From positions 62,001 through 126,000 of the forward strand of contig NZ_VBUT01000005.1 of the NCBI RefSeq assembly GCF_005863245.1: a DNA stretch of 64,000 nt, given 5' to 3'. A program made the translations under genes and the position numbers. Position 1 is the first letter of the stretch; every line of letters begins with the position of its first letter. The notes under the pieces were generated by a model. That model was not told where the DNA came from and made no database searches. It was given only the letters and a program-made list of their open reading frames with translations. Positions 34,736 through 45,234 of this stretch are shown here, one piece after another. Source of the stretch: Nocardia cyriacigeorgica. GTDB lineage: Bacteria > Actinomycetota > Actinomycetes > Mycobacteriales > Mycobacteriaceae.

Positions 34736-37429
34736 TCACCCGGCGAGTGCGCGGCGGGCATAAGCGCGGACGTCGGCGTCCGGGTCGTCGACGGCCTGTT
34801 TCAACGCGATCCGGGCCGGGTCCAGGCCCGCCCAGTTCGACAGCGCGAGGACCGCGGCTTTGCGCACATCCAGATGCGGATCCGACAGCGCCTCGGTCAA
34901 CGCGGGCAGGGCGAACTCCGGATCGGCGCCGGCCAGTCCGCGCGCCGCGCCGACCCGCACCTGCCACGCCGAATGCCGCAGCGCAGCCACGAGTTCGGCG
35001 GTCGAATCGACGTCGGTCCCCAATGCGGCGTAGGCCGCCAGTGCCGCCGCACGCACCAGCGGGTCGCGGTCGGCGGCGAGGGCACGGATGGCTTCGGCGC
35101 CGGTGCCGATGGTGGCCAAGCCCTGCGCGACCGCGATCCGCACCTCCCGGTTCGGGTCGGCGGCCAGGCCCGCCACACCGGCTCCGTCGTCGAGGGAAAC
35201 CAGCCCGCGCACCGCCTCGATCCGCACCCGGTGGTCGGGGTCGGCGAGCGCGGCACCGAAGTGGGTGGCGGTGCCGGCGCGCAGCGCCCGCAGCAGGTCG
35301 ATGACGGTGGCGCGCACCACCGGATCGGGGGAGTGCAGCCGGTGGGCCAGACCCTCGGCCGAGGGCAGCACTTCGATCAGTTCGCGCAATCCGGCTGCCG
35401 CTGCGGCGCGCACGGACGCGGCCGCGTCGTCGAGTGCGTCGATCAAGGCCGCGGCGAATCCGTCCGGGGTGTGCTCGGTGAGCACCGACAGCGCCGCCAC
35501 CCGCACCACGGGGTCGTCATCGGACAGATATTCCGACAGCTGCGCCACCGACGGCGCGTCCAATCCCAGCAGGGTGACCAGGCGCGGTGAGGGCGGTGCG
35601 GCCGCTTCCTTGTCGACGGTCACCACGGTGTCCGCCGCGGGCGCGCGGCGTGCGACCAGTTCCGGCTGCTCGACGAGTTCGATCGCCGCATCGGCGGACG
35701 GCAGGTCGTCCAACCCCGGCACCGGCACCAGATACGGCGCCACCGGACGCTTCAGGAACTCCATCTCGCCATCGGCGTTCTTGCGCAGATTCAGGTGATA
35801 ACGCCAGCCCACGTCATCACGTTCGGGCAGATCGGCGCGCTCGTGATAGAGCCCCCACCGCGATTCGGTGCGGGTGAGCGAACTGCGCGCCGCCATCTCC
35901 GCGCAATCGCGGATGAACGACACCTCCACCGAACGCATCAGCTCATGCGGGGTGCGCGCACCCATCTCGGCGATCTCACCGCGCATCCGCTCGAAGGTCT
36001 CCACCGCGATCGAGAGTTTGGCCGCGGTCTTGGGTGGGGCCACATAGTCGTTGACGAAGCGGCGCAGCTTGTATTCCACCTGCGGCTGCGGCGGCCCGTC
36101 CGGATGACGCAGCGGCCGGTAGATCAGCTCGTGCGCCTCGGCCAGTTGATCCTGCGGAAGCTGCCGCGGTGCGGCGACATCGGCGAGCGTCGACGCGGCG
36201 TGCGCTCCGGCGAGATCGCCGAAGACGAAGGCGCCGATCATGTAGTTGTGCGGCACGCACGCCAGATCACCGGCGGCGTACAAGCCGGGCACCGTGGTCC
36301 GGGCGTTCTCGTCGACCCACACCCCGGATGCGGAATGCCCACTGCACAAACCGATTTCGGAGATGTGCATCTCGATATCGTGGGTGCGGTAGTCGTGGCC
36401 GCGGTTGGCGTGGAAGGTGCCGCGGGTAGGTCGCTCGGTGGTGTGCAGGATGCCTTCGAGCGTGGACAGGGTCTCCTCCGGCAGATGCGAGACCTTGAGA
36501 TAGATGGGTCCGCGCGCGGATTCGATCTCGCGCTTGACCTCCGACATCATCTGCCCCGACCAATAGTCGGAGTCCACGAACCGCTCGCCGGCGGCATTGA
36601 CCTGGTACCCGCCGAACGGATTCGCGACATAGGCGCACGCCGGTCCGTTGTAATCCTTGATCAGCGGATTGATCTGGAAGCATTCGATACCGCTGAGCTC
36701 GGCGCCGGCGTGATAAGCCATCGAGTAACCATCGCCGGCATTGGTCGGATTCTCGTAAGTGCCGTACAGATAGCCCGACGCCGGCAGCCCCAGCCGCCCG
36801 CACGGCCCGGTCGCCAGGATGACGGCCTTCGCGCCCACCGCGACGAACTCGCCGGTGCGGGTGTTCAAGGCCGCCGCGCCGACCGCCCGGCCCCCATCGG
36901 TGAGCACGCGCACCGGCATCAGCCGGTTCTCGATCCGGATCCGTTCGCGCATCTTGCGCTGGCGCAGCACCCGGTACAGCGCCTTCTTGACGTCCTTGCC
37001 CTCGGGCATCGGCAGCACATACGAACCGGACCGATGCACCCGCCGCACCGCGTACTCGCCGTATTCGTCCTTCTCGAATTTCACCCCGTAGCTCTCCAGC
37101 CGCTGCACCATGGCGAAACCACGGGTCGCGGTCTGGTAGACGGTGCGCTGGTCGACAATGCCGTCGTTGGCGCGGGTGATCTCGGCGACGTAATCCTCCG
37201 GTTCGGCCTTACCCGGGATGACGGCATTGTTGACCCCGTCCATCCCCATGGCCAGCGCACCGGAATGCCGCACATGCGCCTTCTCCAGCAGCAGCACGTT
37301 CGCGCCCTGTTCGGCGGCGGTGAGGGCGGCCATCGTGCCCGCCGTGCCACCGCCGATGACGAGCACATCGCAGTCCAGGCGGACGGCATCGGCGAGATCC
37401 GGTGCCGCGAGCAGGGTCGGAGCGGTCAC
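34736..37429 (-). CDS. AprA/FrdA-type FAD-dependent oxidoreductase with C-terminal HEAT repeats
   Basis: 897 residues. Residues 1-610 form a succinate-dehydrogenase/APS-reductase-like flavoprotein: ADP-binding motif DVLVIGGGTAGTMAAL (21-36), RHSGALAMGMDGVNNAV, which resembles the AprA FAD loop, and a capping domain through GLYAAGDLACVPHNYMIGAFVFG. Residues about 617-897 are eight or more HEAT/PBS-lyase-like repeats (DPVVRVAALSVLTE and similar). The usual C-terminal helical domain of FrdA is replaced by the HEAT solenoid, which is uncommon for this family. It is the last gene of a GntR-ferredoxin-SBP-permease-ATPase operon with 4-nt overlaps, so it probably oxidises or reduces the transported substrate with the ferredoxin as electron partner. 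Confidence 0.88.
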   Translation of the reverse strand: MTAPTLLAAPDLADAVRLDCDVLVIGGGTAGTMAALTAAEQGANVLLLEKAHVRHSGALAMGMDGVNNAVIPGKAEPEDYVAEITRANDGIVDQRTVYQTATRGFAMVQRLESYGVKFEKDEYGEYAVRRVHRSGSYVLPMPEGKDVKKALYRVLRQRKMRERIRIENRLMPVRVLTDGGRAVGAAALNTRTGEFVAVGAKAVILATGPCGRLGLPASGYLYGTYENPTNAGDGYSMAYHAGAELSGIECFQINPLIKDYNGPACAYVANPFGGYQVNAAGERFVDSDYWSGQMMSEVKREIESARGPIYLKVSHLPEETLSTLEGILHTTERPTRGTFHANRGHDYRTHDIEMHISEIGLCSGHSASGVWVDENARTTVPGLYAAGDLACVPHNYMIGAFVFGDLAGAHAASTLADVAAPRQLPQDQLAEAHELIYRPLRHPDGPPQPQVEYKLRRFVNDYVAPPKTAAKLSIAVETFERMRGEIAEMGARTPHELMRSVEVSFIRDCAEMAARSSLTRTESRWGLYHERADLPERDDVGWRYHLNLRKNADGEMEFLKRPVAPYLVPVPGLDDLPSADAAIELVEQPELVARRAPAADTVVTVDKEAAAPPSPRLVTLLGLDAPSVAQLSEYLSDDDPVVRVAALSVLTEHTPDGFAAALIDALDDAAASVRAAAAAGLRELIEVLPSAEGLAHRLHSPDPVVRATVIDLLRALRAGTATHFGAALADPDHRVRIEAVRGLVSLDDGAGVAGLAADPNREVRIAVAQGLATIGTGAEAIRALAADRDPLVRAAALAAYAALGTDVDSTAELVAALRHSAWQVRVGAARGLAGADPEFALPALTEALSDPHLDVRKAAVLALSNWAGLDPARIALKQAVDDPDADVRAYARRALAG

Positions 37430-38159
37430 GTGAGAGCCTCCACGATCTGGGCGCGCTCGGCCGGCCGAGCGGCGGGCGTGCGCGGATTCGGAACATCGAC
37501 GACGGCACGCAGCGGCTGCCCGGCCCGGCCGAGCACAGCCACCCGGTCACCGAGCAACAGCGCCTCGTCCACGTCATGGGTAACGAAGACGACCGTCGTC
37601 GGGTGGGTGCGCCAGGTGTCGATCAGCAAGCGTTGCATGGTGTTTCGGGTCTGGGTGTCCAGTGCGCCGAACGGTTCGTCCATCATGACCGCCCGCGGCG
37701 CACCGGCCAGGCCCCGGGCGAGCTGGACCCGTTGCCGCATCCCGCCGGACATGCTCTTGGGCAGGAAATCGGCGAACCCGGTCAAGCCGACCTCTTCGAT
37801 CCAGCGATCGGCGGCCTCGCGGCGACCTGCCTTCGGTTCGCCGCGCAGTTTCAGCGCGAGTTCGATATTGGCGCGCACACTGCGCCACGGCAGCAGCGCG
37901 TTGTCCTGGAAGACGACCGCGCGGTCACGGGAGGTCGTCGTCACCGGTTCGCCGTCGGCGAGTACCCGGCCGGAGTCGGGCGCCAGCAGACCGGCCAGCG
38001 CCCGCAGGACGGTGGACTTCCCGCACCCGGACGGTCCGGTGAGGACCAGGATTTCGCCGGGCCGCACGTCCAGGCTCAGCCCGCTGATGACCGGATCGCC
38101 GGTGTAGGACAGCGACACCTCGTCCAGGCGCAGGCTCATCCCGGTGGTCACGGCGGTGC

Positions 38160-38163
<4 letters not shown>
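37426..38163 (-). CDS. ABC transporter ATP-binding protein, nitrate/sulfonate/taurine (SsuB/TauB) type
   Basis: 245 residues. Walker A GPSGCGKST, signature MSGGMRQRV, Walker B AVMMDEPFGALD and the H-loop VFVTHDVDEA are all intact. Members of this subfamily power import of sulfonates, taurine, nitrate or thiamine precursors. Its ATG overlaps the permease stop (ATGA), and its stop overlaps the flavoprotein start in turn. Confidence 0.93.
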
Positions 38164-39358
<1,195 letters not shown>

Positions 39359-39362
<4 letters not shown>

Positions 39363-40738
39363 GACCGGACCTCGCTGACGGCCTCGTCATAGCTCACCGG
39401 CTGCGCCGCCGGGTGCGCCTGCTGGTAGCGGCGGGCCGCGGCTGCGGTGGTGAAGGGCAGGAATGTCTCACCGTCACGCAGCCACACCGCCTTGTCGGCG
39501 AACCACCGGGTGCCGAGCTCGGTATCCACGATGTAGGCCGAGCGGATGGTCGCGCCTTGTGCCCGTGCGGTTTTCACCGCGCGCAGTAGGGCGGTGGCGT
39601 CGGCGAGCGGCTGGGTGGCCTGCCCGTCGAGCCACAGTTCGGTGCCCGAGCCGGTGGTCTGATTGGTGGTGTCGGCCAGGGCGCTGTCGTAGTCGCGGCC
39701 GCCGCGGGCGGCGAACGCTGCGCGGAGCCGGGTGTCGTCGACGAAGGCGTCGATATCGAGATCGGCGAAGTCACCGATGGACTTCAGGTACTGCACATCG
39801 TCCTTGAAGGCGCTGATCAGACTCGGTTTGAGGGTGGTGTCGAAGGAGGTGCCGCCGGGCCCGTTGTACAGGTACACGACCTCCTGCGGCAGCCCCGAAC
39901 CCTCGGCGACGATGCGCGCGGCCTCCAGCGGTTCCCGCCACAGGAATTCGGTGGCATCGAGCTGGGCCTGCAAGAACGCGTCGACCACTTCCGGATGCGC
40001 GGCGCTGTAATCCTTGCGGGCGACCACACCGTGGAAGGTGGGCACGTTCAGTTCGGCGCCGTCGTAGAGCAGCTTCGCCTTGTCCTGGAACACCAGCAGC
40101 CCGGGCCACGCCACGAACTGCGACAGGGCGCTCACCTGACCGGATTCCAGTGCCGAGGCACCGACCTGCGGTTGCTGATTGAGCACCTCGACACCACCGA
40201 CGGGATCGATACCCGCCCGGGTCAGTGCCTGCACCAGCGTGCCGTGCCCGGCCGAACCGACACTGGCCGACACCTTCTGACCGGCAAGGTCTTTCAGCTC
40301 ATCGGCGGGCGAGTCCGGCGCCACCACGACCATATTCAACGCGCCCTTGGGGTTGTACCCGGTGACGGAGATGAACTCGGTGCGCGAACGTTCATTGGCC
40401 TGGGTGCGAGACCCGTTGATGAGCAACGGGTAATCGCCCATCGAACCGATATCGATCTTCTCCGCCACCATCTGCGCGGTGATCGGCGCACCGGTGTCGT
40501 AGTCCTGCCATTCCACCTCGTACTTCGCGCCGCCACTGTTGGTGATCTGTTGCAGGCGCTGTTCCAGATAGCCCTGGGCGCGCAGCAGCGTTCCCGCGGT
40601 GACGGTGTTGATGGTCTTCGATTGATAGCCGATGACGACCTTGACGGTATCGCCGGAAGTTGCCTCCTCCAGCGAGCATCCGGTCAGCGCCACTGCGGTG
40701 GCGGCAGCTACGGCGACCAGGCGTTTCCAATGTTTCAT
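39359..40738 (-). CDS. ABC solute-binding lipoprotein with C-terminal NosL-like domain
   Basis: 459 residues. Lipoprotein signal (WKRLVAVAAATAVALTGC, lipid Cys21) precedes an SsuA/TauA-like binding domain (about 35-350): VKVVIGYQSKTINTVTAG, MGDYPLLING and VVDAFLQAQLDATEFLW. The last 90 residues (GTRWFADKAVWLRDGETFLPFTTAAAARRYQQAHP...VSYDEAV) match the C-terminal part of the copper chaperone NosL, ending in a strand-helix typical of it. A fusion of a sulfonate-type binding protein with a NosL-like module is unusual. The ATGA overlap couples it to the permease. Confidence 0.83.
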
Positions 40739-40746
40739 GATGTGAA

Positions 40747-40974
40747 CTACCTCAGGAGATACGGCATGTTGACGGTGACGGCGCCGGTGGGGCAGCGGGC
40801 GGCGCAGGGGCCGCAGTACCAGCACTCGTCCACATGCATGAAGGCTTTGCCGTTGTCGGGATTGATGGCGAGGGAGTCGAGTGGACAGATCTCGACGCAC
40901 AGCGTGCACCCGGAGATGCACAGCGATTCGTCGATGGTCACGGGGATATCGGTGCGCTGGTTCGCCAGAGCCAT
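40747..40974 (-). CDS. 2x[4Fe-4S] ferredoxin
   Basis: 75 residues with two cluster motifs: CISGCTLCVEICP (a modified CxxxCxxCxxxCP) and CWYCGPCAARCP (CxxCxxCxxxCP). This is the cluster arrangement of AprB-like or bacterial ferredoxin subunits. The gene starts immediately after the GntR stop (TAG ATG) and precedes the SBP gene by 8 nt. It is the presumed electron carrier for the flavoprotein at the operon's end. Confidence 0.92.
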   Translation of the reverse strand: MALANQRTDIPVTIDESLCISGCTLCVEICPLDSLAINPDNGKAFMHVDECWYCGPCAARCPTGAVTVNMPYLLR

Positions 40975-41748
40975 CTAGAGGACCTTCCATTCGGGAATGC
41001 TGCGAGACAGGCTGCCGCGCATAGTGATTCGGTCACCGCGCAGGCGGACGTACTCGAGGTCGACCGGAGTGCCGTCCTCGAGGCGGGTGAGACGCTCGAG
41101 CATCAACAGGGCTGCGCCCGCGGGAATGTCGAGGGTGGCCGCGGTGTGCGGGTCGGCGCAGAGGGCTTCCACCGCGAGATCGGCTGAGCCCAGCGATTGG
41201 CCGCTGATCTGCTCCAGCAGGACGAAGATGTCGGTGCGTTCCAGGTCGTGGTCGAGCACCGCGGCACCGACGTCGGGTGCGAGGTAGGTGAGATCCAGGC
41301 TCAACGGCAGGTCCCCGAGATAACGCAGGCGCTCGATGTAGACCACGCGGGTACCCGGTTCCAGCGCCAGCCGGCGCGCCACCGCGGGCGGTGCACTGAT
41401 CCGCGTCGCAGCCCGGACCTCGTTGCGGATCACGCCGTGACCTTCGAAGGTTTCCTGCAATCCGAGCAGGGTGTCCAGGCCGTGGTCGAACTTGCGGGCC
41501 GCGACCTTGGTGCCGACGCGCGGTGCGCGGGCGATCAGGCCTTCGTCCTGGAGCAACGCCAGCGCCTCGCGCACGGTGTTGCGGGAGGCCTGATATTCGG
41601 CCGCGAGCTCCTGCTCACCGGGCAGGGTGTCGGCGAACGCGCCGGTGTGGATCTGCTGGCGCAGGATATCGGCGACCCGGCGCGCATCGTCGGCCCGCAG
41701 CCGCCGCACGGGGGAGGGCGTCTCCGCGTTTCTGTCGCTGACCTGCAT
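40975..41748 (-). CDS. GntR-family regulator, HutC/UTRA subfamily
   Basis: 257 residues. Winged HTH: ILRQQIHTGAFADTLPGEQELAAEYQASRNTVREALALLQDEGLIARAPRVGTKVA. The UTRA ligand-binding domain fills the remainder. It is the first gene of the operon containing ferredoxin, SBP, permease, ATPase and flavoprotein, so it probably controls itself and that operon in response to the imported compound. No obvious palindrome is visible in the 160 bp before its ATG. Confidence 0.9.
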   Translation of the reverse strand: MQVSDRNAETPSPVRRLRADDARRVADILRQQIHTGAFADTLPGEQELAAEYQASRNTVREALALLQDEGLIARAPRVGTKVAARKFDHGLDTLLGLQETFEGHGVIRNEVRAATRISAPPAVARRLALEPGTRVVYIERLRYLGDLPLSLDLTYLAPDVGAAVLDHDLERTDIFVLLEQISGQSLGSADLAVEALCADPHTAATLDIPAGAALLMLERLTRLEDGTPVDLEYVRLRGDRITMRGSLSRSIPEWKVL

Positions 41749-41909
41749 GAACAGCGACGATAGCGGCGATTTCGGTGGCTGATTTGCCGCCGCGTGAGCG
41801 GCTCGGAACGGGCGTGGGAATTACGCCGGGTGGGCCGGGCGCGCGACCTGGGCAAACGCGCGCGCCGAATGCCATTGCGCCACCTTCGGCGTACCGCGGG
41901 CGGTTGTGA

Positions 41910-42554
41910 TCACGCCGATTCCAATGAATGCCGCGGGGCGCGGATGTCCTCGCCCTCCGGAGTGAGGCCGAGCAACGCCGCCTGCACTTGACGCAAGCGG
42001 TCGACGTCGCCGCGCAGCCCGGTGACGTTGTCGCTGTAGAGGAAGGCCTCGGCGAGCCGGACCAGGGTGTAGGCCAGCAGCGAGCGCTCCAGCGGCGGCC
42101 GGTAGTCGTCCTGCTCCTCGGTGCGGGCGATCAGCGCCTCCACCGCGGCGACCACGCGCGGCTGCACCGGGCCGTCGCCGGTGGTCAGGATGCGCAGCCC
42201 GGCGATCGGCTCGTTCTCGAAGTAGCGGCGGAACGGTTCATTGCCCGCCATCCACCGGTTGACCCGGTAGAGCACATCGAGAATGCGCTGGGCACCACTT
42301 GCCCGGCGGCGGGAGTCCGCGCGTTCGATGAGGTTCTCGAATTCACCGGCGAGCACCGCACCCAGCACGCCGTCGCGCGAGCCGAACCAGCGGTACACCG
42401 AGGCGCGGCTGAGCCGGAGTTTGGCGGCGATGGCCTGCACATCCACCCGCTCACCGGCCAGGAACGCCAGCCGCGCCAGCTCCACGACCTCTTCCCGGGT
42501 CGCGGAGGCCGGACGCCCCGGTGGGCGGGATACGGTAGGCTCGTCGCTGGTCAC
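41910..42554 (-). CDS. TetR-family regulator, QsdR-like
   Basis: 214 residues from GTG 42554; ATGs upstream at 42569 and 42575 fall inside the operator and give non-family residues. HTH: DVQAIAAKLRLSRASVYRWFGSRDGVLGAVL. The C-terminal domain (GNEPFRRYFENEPIAGLRILTTGDGPVQPRVVAAVEALIA) follows the TetR_C_QsdR pattern. It lies downstream of the acyl-CoA dehydrogenase in the same orientation, and matching inverted repeats occur just before both genes. Confidence 0.88.
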   Translation of the reverse strand: MTSDEPTVSRPPGRPASATREEVVELARLAFLAGERVDVQAIAAKLRLSRASVYRWFGSRDGVLGAVLAGEFENLIERADSRRRASGAQRILDVLYRVNRWMAGNEPFRRYFENEPIAGLRILTTGDGPVQPRVVAAVEALIARTEEQDDYRPPLERSLLAYTLVRLAEAFLYSDNVTGLRGDVDRLRQVQAALLGLTPEGEDIRAPRHSLESA

Positions 42555-42562
42555 ACCCGAAT

Positions 42563-42586
42563 GATACATCCACAATGGTATGTATC
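42563..42586. promoter_or_regulatory. QsdR-type operator before the TetR gene
   Basis: Inverted repeat GATACA-N12-TGTATC (42563-42586; arms extend to 7 bp with T and A). It overlaps the 5' end region of the tetR gene and lies between its GTG start and the dehydrogenase stop. A copy with the same 6-12-6 spacing lies before the dehydrogenase. Confidence 0.6.
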
Positions 42587-42597
42587 TAATCGAGGTG

Positions 42598-44391
42598 TCA
42601 GAACCAGGTATCGCGCATGTCCAGCGTGGTGGTGTCGCGGGCGGCCAGCAGGTCGAGCTGGGGACCGGTGCGGGGGAGTTCGAAGCGGAAGAAATACCGG
42701 GCCGCGTGCCGCTTGCCGTCGTAGAAGTCGCCCTCGTTCCCGGCGGTGGCCAGCACCTGCTGCAACCAGATCCACGCCAGGGTGATGTGGCCGAACGCTT
42801 CGAGGTAGATCGAGCTGTTGGCGAGTGCGGCCTCGATGTCGCCGTCGGCGAACAGGCCCACGGTCACCTCGACCAGTCGCTGCCACGACGATTCGAGCTG
42901 CGCGGCCATCTCGGCGGGCTCACCACCCTGTGCGCGAGCCTCGCCGATGGTCGCGCGAATGCGTTCGTCGAGCGCGCGCAAGCTGGCCCCGCCCTGCTGG
43001 GTGACCTTGCGGCCGAGCAGATCGAGGCCCTGAATGCCGTGCGTGCCTTCATGAATCGGGTTCAGCCGGTTGTCCCGGTAGTGCTGCTCGACGTTGTATT
43101 CGCGGGTGTAGCCGTAGCCGCCGTGCACCTGGATGGCCAGGCTGTTGGCCTCCAGGCACCACTGCGACGGCCAGCTCTTCGCAATGGGGGTGAGGATGTC
43201 CAGCAGCAGCGTCAGCGCGCGGCGCTCGTCGTCGGAGGAAGCGGTGCGGTGCTCGTCGACCAGCCGGGCGCAGTAGAGCACCAATGCGAGCGCGCCTTCG
43301 GCATACGCCTTCTGCGCCAGCAGCATTCGCTTCACATCGGCGTGCTCGATGATGGGACGCTGCGGTGCGGTGGGATCGGCCGCGCCCTTGGTCCGGCCTT
43401 GCGCACGGGTGCGCGCGTACTCGAGCGATTCGAGGTAGCCGGTGTAACCGAGGGCGGTGGCGACCAGGCCGACGCCGATGCGGGCCTCGTTCATCATCGT
43501 GAACATGTAGCCGAGCCCGCGATGCTGCTCGCCCACCAGATAGCCGATCGCACCCGGCGCGCCGCCCGGAGTCCACTTGCCCTCACCGAAGTTCAACACC
43601 GTGTTGACGGTGCCGCGGTAGCCCATCTTGTGGTTGAGCCCGGCCAGGGCGACGTCGTTGCGTTCGCCGAGGGAGCCGTCGTCCTCGACGAGGAACCGGG
43701 GCACCACGAACAGCGAAATCCCCTTGGTGCCGGCCGGCCCGCCCGGGATCTTGGCCAGCACCAAGTGCACGATGTTCTCGCCCAGCTCGTGATCGCCGCC
43801 GGAGATCCACATCTTGGTGCCGAAGAGCCGGTAGGTGCCGTCGGGCTGCGGTTCGGCGCGGGTGACGATATCGGCCAGCGACGAACCGGCCTGCGGCTCC
43901 GACAGGCACATGGTGCCGAAGAACCGGCCCTCCACCATCGGTCGCACGAACCGGTCGATGTGCTCGCGACCGTGGGTGAGCAGCAGGTTCGCATTCGCCA
44001 TGGTGAGGAACGGATAGCCGGAGGTGCCCGGATTGGCGGCCTGGAACCAGGCGAAACTTGCCTGGGCCACGGTGGCGGGCAGCTGGGAGCCACCGAGTTC
44101 GTAGTCCATCGCCGCACCGGGCATCCCGGCCTCGGCGAAGGCGCGCAACGCGGCGCCCACCTCGGGAATGAGGGTGACGCGCTCACCGTCGAAGGTTGGT
44201 TCGTTGGCGTCGCCGAGCTTATTGTGCGAGGCGAAGTATTTCGTCGCCAGCTGTTCGCTCAGGTCGAGGACGGCGTCGAAGGTCTCCCGGGAATGCTCGG
44301 CGAACCGCTTCCGCTCGGTGAGCCGCTCGACGTCGAGCCATTCGTAGAGCAGGAAGTCGAGATCACGCCGGGACAGGAGAGTAGACCGCAT
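42598..44391 (-). CDS. Long acyl-CoA dehydrogenase (FadE5-type, about 600 residues)
   Basis: 597 residues from ATG 44391, with AAGGGA upstream. Middle domain MCLSEPQAGSSLADIVTRA and KMWISGGDHELGENIVHL bind FAD and substrate; the catalytic base Glu is in IHEGTHGIQGLD; the last 130 residues form an extra helical domain seen only in long-form enzymes such as mycobacterial FadE5. It catalyses the first beta-oxidation step on fatty-acyl-CoA. Regulation by the adjacent QsdR-like TetR is supported by the shared inverted repeat at 44405. Confidence 0.93.
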   Translation of the reverse strand: MRSTLLSRRDLDFLLYEWLDVERLTERKRFAEHSRETFDAVLDLSEQLATKYFASHNKLGDANEPTFDGERVTLIPEVGAALRAFAEAGMPGAAMDYELGGSQLPATVAQASFAWFQAANPGTSGYPFLTMANANLLLTHGREHIDRFVRPMVEGRFFGTMCLSEPQAGSSLADIVTRAEPQPDGTYRLFGTKMWISGGDHELGENIVHLVLAKIPGGPAGTKGISLFVVPRFLVEDDGSLGERNDVALAGLNHKMGYRGTVNTVLNFGEGKWTPGGAPGAIGYLVGEQHRGLGYMFTMMNEARIGVGLVATALGYTGYLESLEYARTRAQGRTKGAADPTAPQRPIIEHADVKRMLLAQKAYAEGALALVLYCARLVDEHRTASSDDERRALTLLLDILTPIAKSWPSQWCLEANSLAIQVHGGYGYTREYNVEQHYRDNRLNPIHEGTHGIQGLDLLGRKVTQQGGASLRALDERIRATIGEARAQGGEPAEMAAQLESSWQRLVEVTVGLFADGDIEAALANSSIYLEAFGHITLAWIWLQQVLATAGNEGDFYDGKRHAARYFFRFELPRTGPQLDLLAARDTTTLDMRDTWF

Positions 44392-44404
44392 CGAGCATCC
44401 CTTC

Positions 44405-44428
44405 GGTACAAGTTGCCTCCTGTGTACC
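44405..44428. promoter_or_regulatory. QsdR-type operator before the acyl-CoA dehydrogenase gene
   Basis: Inverted repeat GGTACA-N12-TGTACC (24 bp), 14 nt before the dehydrogenase ATG. Same arm composition and 12-nt spacing as the site at 42563, suggesting that one regulator binds both. Confidence 0.58.
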
Positions 44429-44484
44429 ATACTTTCCGCGGCGGCACCCGGCCCCTGTGGAGCGCCACAACCGCCCCGATGCCC

Positions 44485-45030
44485 TCAGTCCGCGGCGGGC
44501 CCGTAGTTCAGGTGCACGACGCCGTTGTCGTAGACATCGGTCGATATCAGCGCCAGCTTGGTGGTGGCGTCGTCGAAGAACCGTTCGCCCGTGCCCAGCG
44601 CGATCGGGTACACGAACAGGTGCAGATTGTCGACCAGGCCGTCCCGCAGCAGCGCGCGGACCAGCTGCCCGCTGCCACTGATGTAGAGGACGCCGTCGGT
44701 CTCGGCCTTGAGCTTGCGAATGACCTCGGGGTCGTAGGCGCCGAGACGGGTGCTGTTGGCCCACTCGACCGCCGGTTCCCGCGCACCGACGACGTACTTC
44801 ATGGTGTCGTTGAAGAACGGCGCACCCGGATCGTCGTCAACGGTGCGGGTCGACCAGGCCGGCGCGAACATCTCGAAGGTGTTGCGCCCGAGCAGAATGC
44901 CGGTCGCGGCGCCGGTGATCTCGGCGAGGGTGTCGGCCATCTTCGGATCGAATCCGTAGGCGAAGGTGAAACTCGGGTCGTCGTACATTCCGTCGAGAGA
45001 GATGAACTCGTGTACTGCGATGGTCCCCAC
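44485..45030 (-). CDS. RibD/dihydrofolate-reductase-fold reductase
   Basis: 181 residues from GTG 45030, preceded by AAGGAAG. The family motifs are HEFISLDGMYDDP at the start, ILLGRNTFEMFAPAW, and DGVLYISGSGQLVRALLRDGLVDNLHLFVYPIALGTGERFF, typical of the RibD C-terminal domain. Such stand-alone proteins reduce small pteridine-like or other carbonyl substrates with NADPH; the natural substrate here is unknown. Confidence 0.9.
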   Translation of the reverse strand: MGTIAVHEFISLDGMYDDPSFTFAYGFDPKMADTLAEITGAATGILLGRNTFEMFAPAWSTRTVDDDPGAPFFNDTMKYVVGAREPAVEWANSTRLGAYDPEVIRKLKAETDGVLYISGSGQLVRALLRDGLVDNLHLFVYPIALGTGERFFDDATTKLALISTDVYDNGVVHLNYGPAAD

Positions 45031-45197
45031 GGTGCTTCCTTTCGGTGCGCCCGCCGCCCCACGGACGCGGGTCGAAGTCTCCGGACCGACGCTGCCGGGC
45101 CTCATGCGACCGGCGGCATCGGCATTCTCGCCCGACGATAGGCGGTACGGCCCGGTCGCGCCGACGCTTTGCCTGCGATGCGCGGTCGACGGCCCGG

Positions 45198-45227
45198 CCG
45201 GGCGGCAGCATGGCCGCGACCGCCCGG
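45198..45227 (-). terminator. Hairpin after cysNC
   Basis: Inverted repeat with arms CCGGGCGG (45198-45205) and CCGCCCGG (45220-45227), 14-nt loop, right after the cysNC stop on the minus strand. Confidence 0.4.
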
Positions 45228-45234
45228 GCCGGTG

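Noticed and set aside
35795..38107. 770-residue open frame antisense to the flavoprotein and ATPase genes
   Set aside because: Shadow of two genes with intact catalytic motifs on the minus strand.
42580..45141. 853-residue open frame antisense to the acyl-CoA dehydrogenase and RibD-like genes
   Set aside because: Composition bias from high GC codon positions; it spans several true genes and shows no domain.
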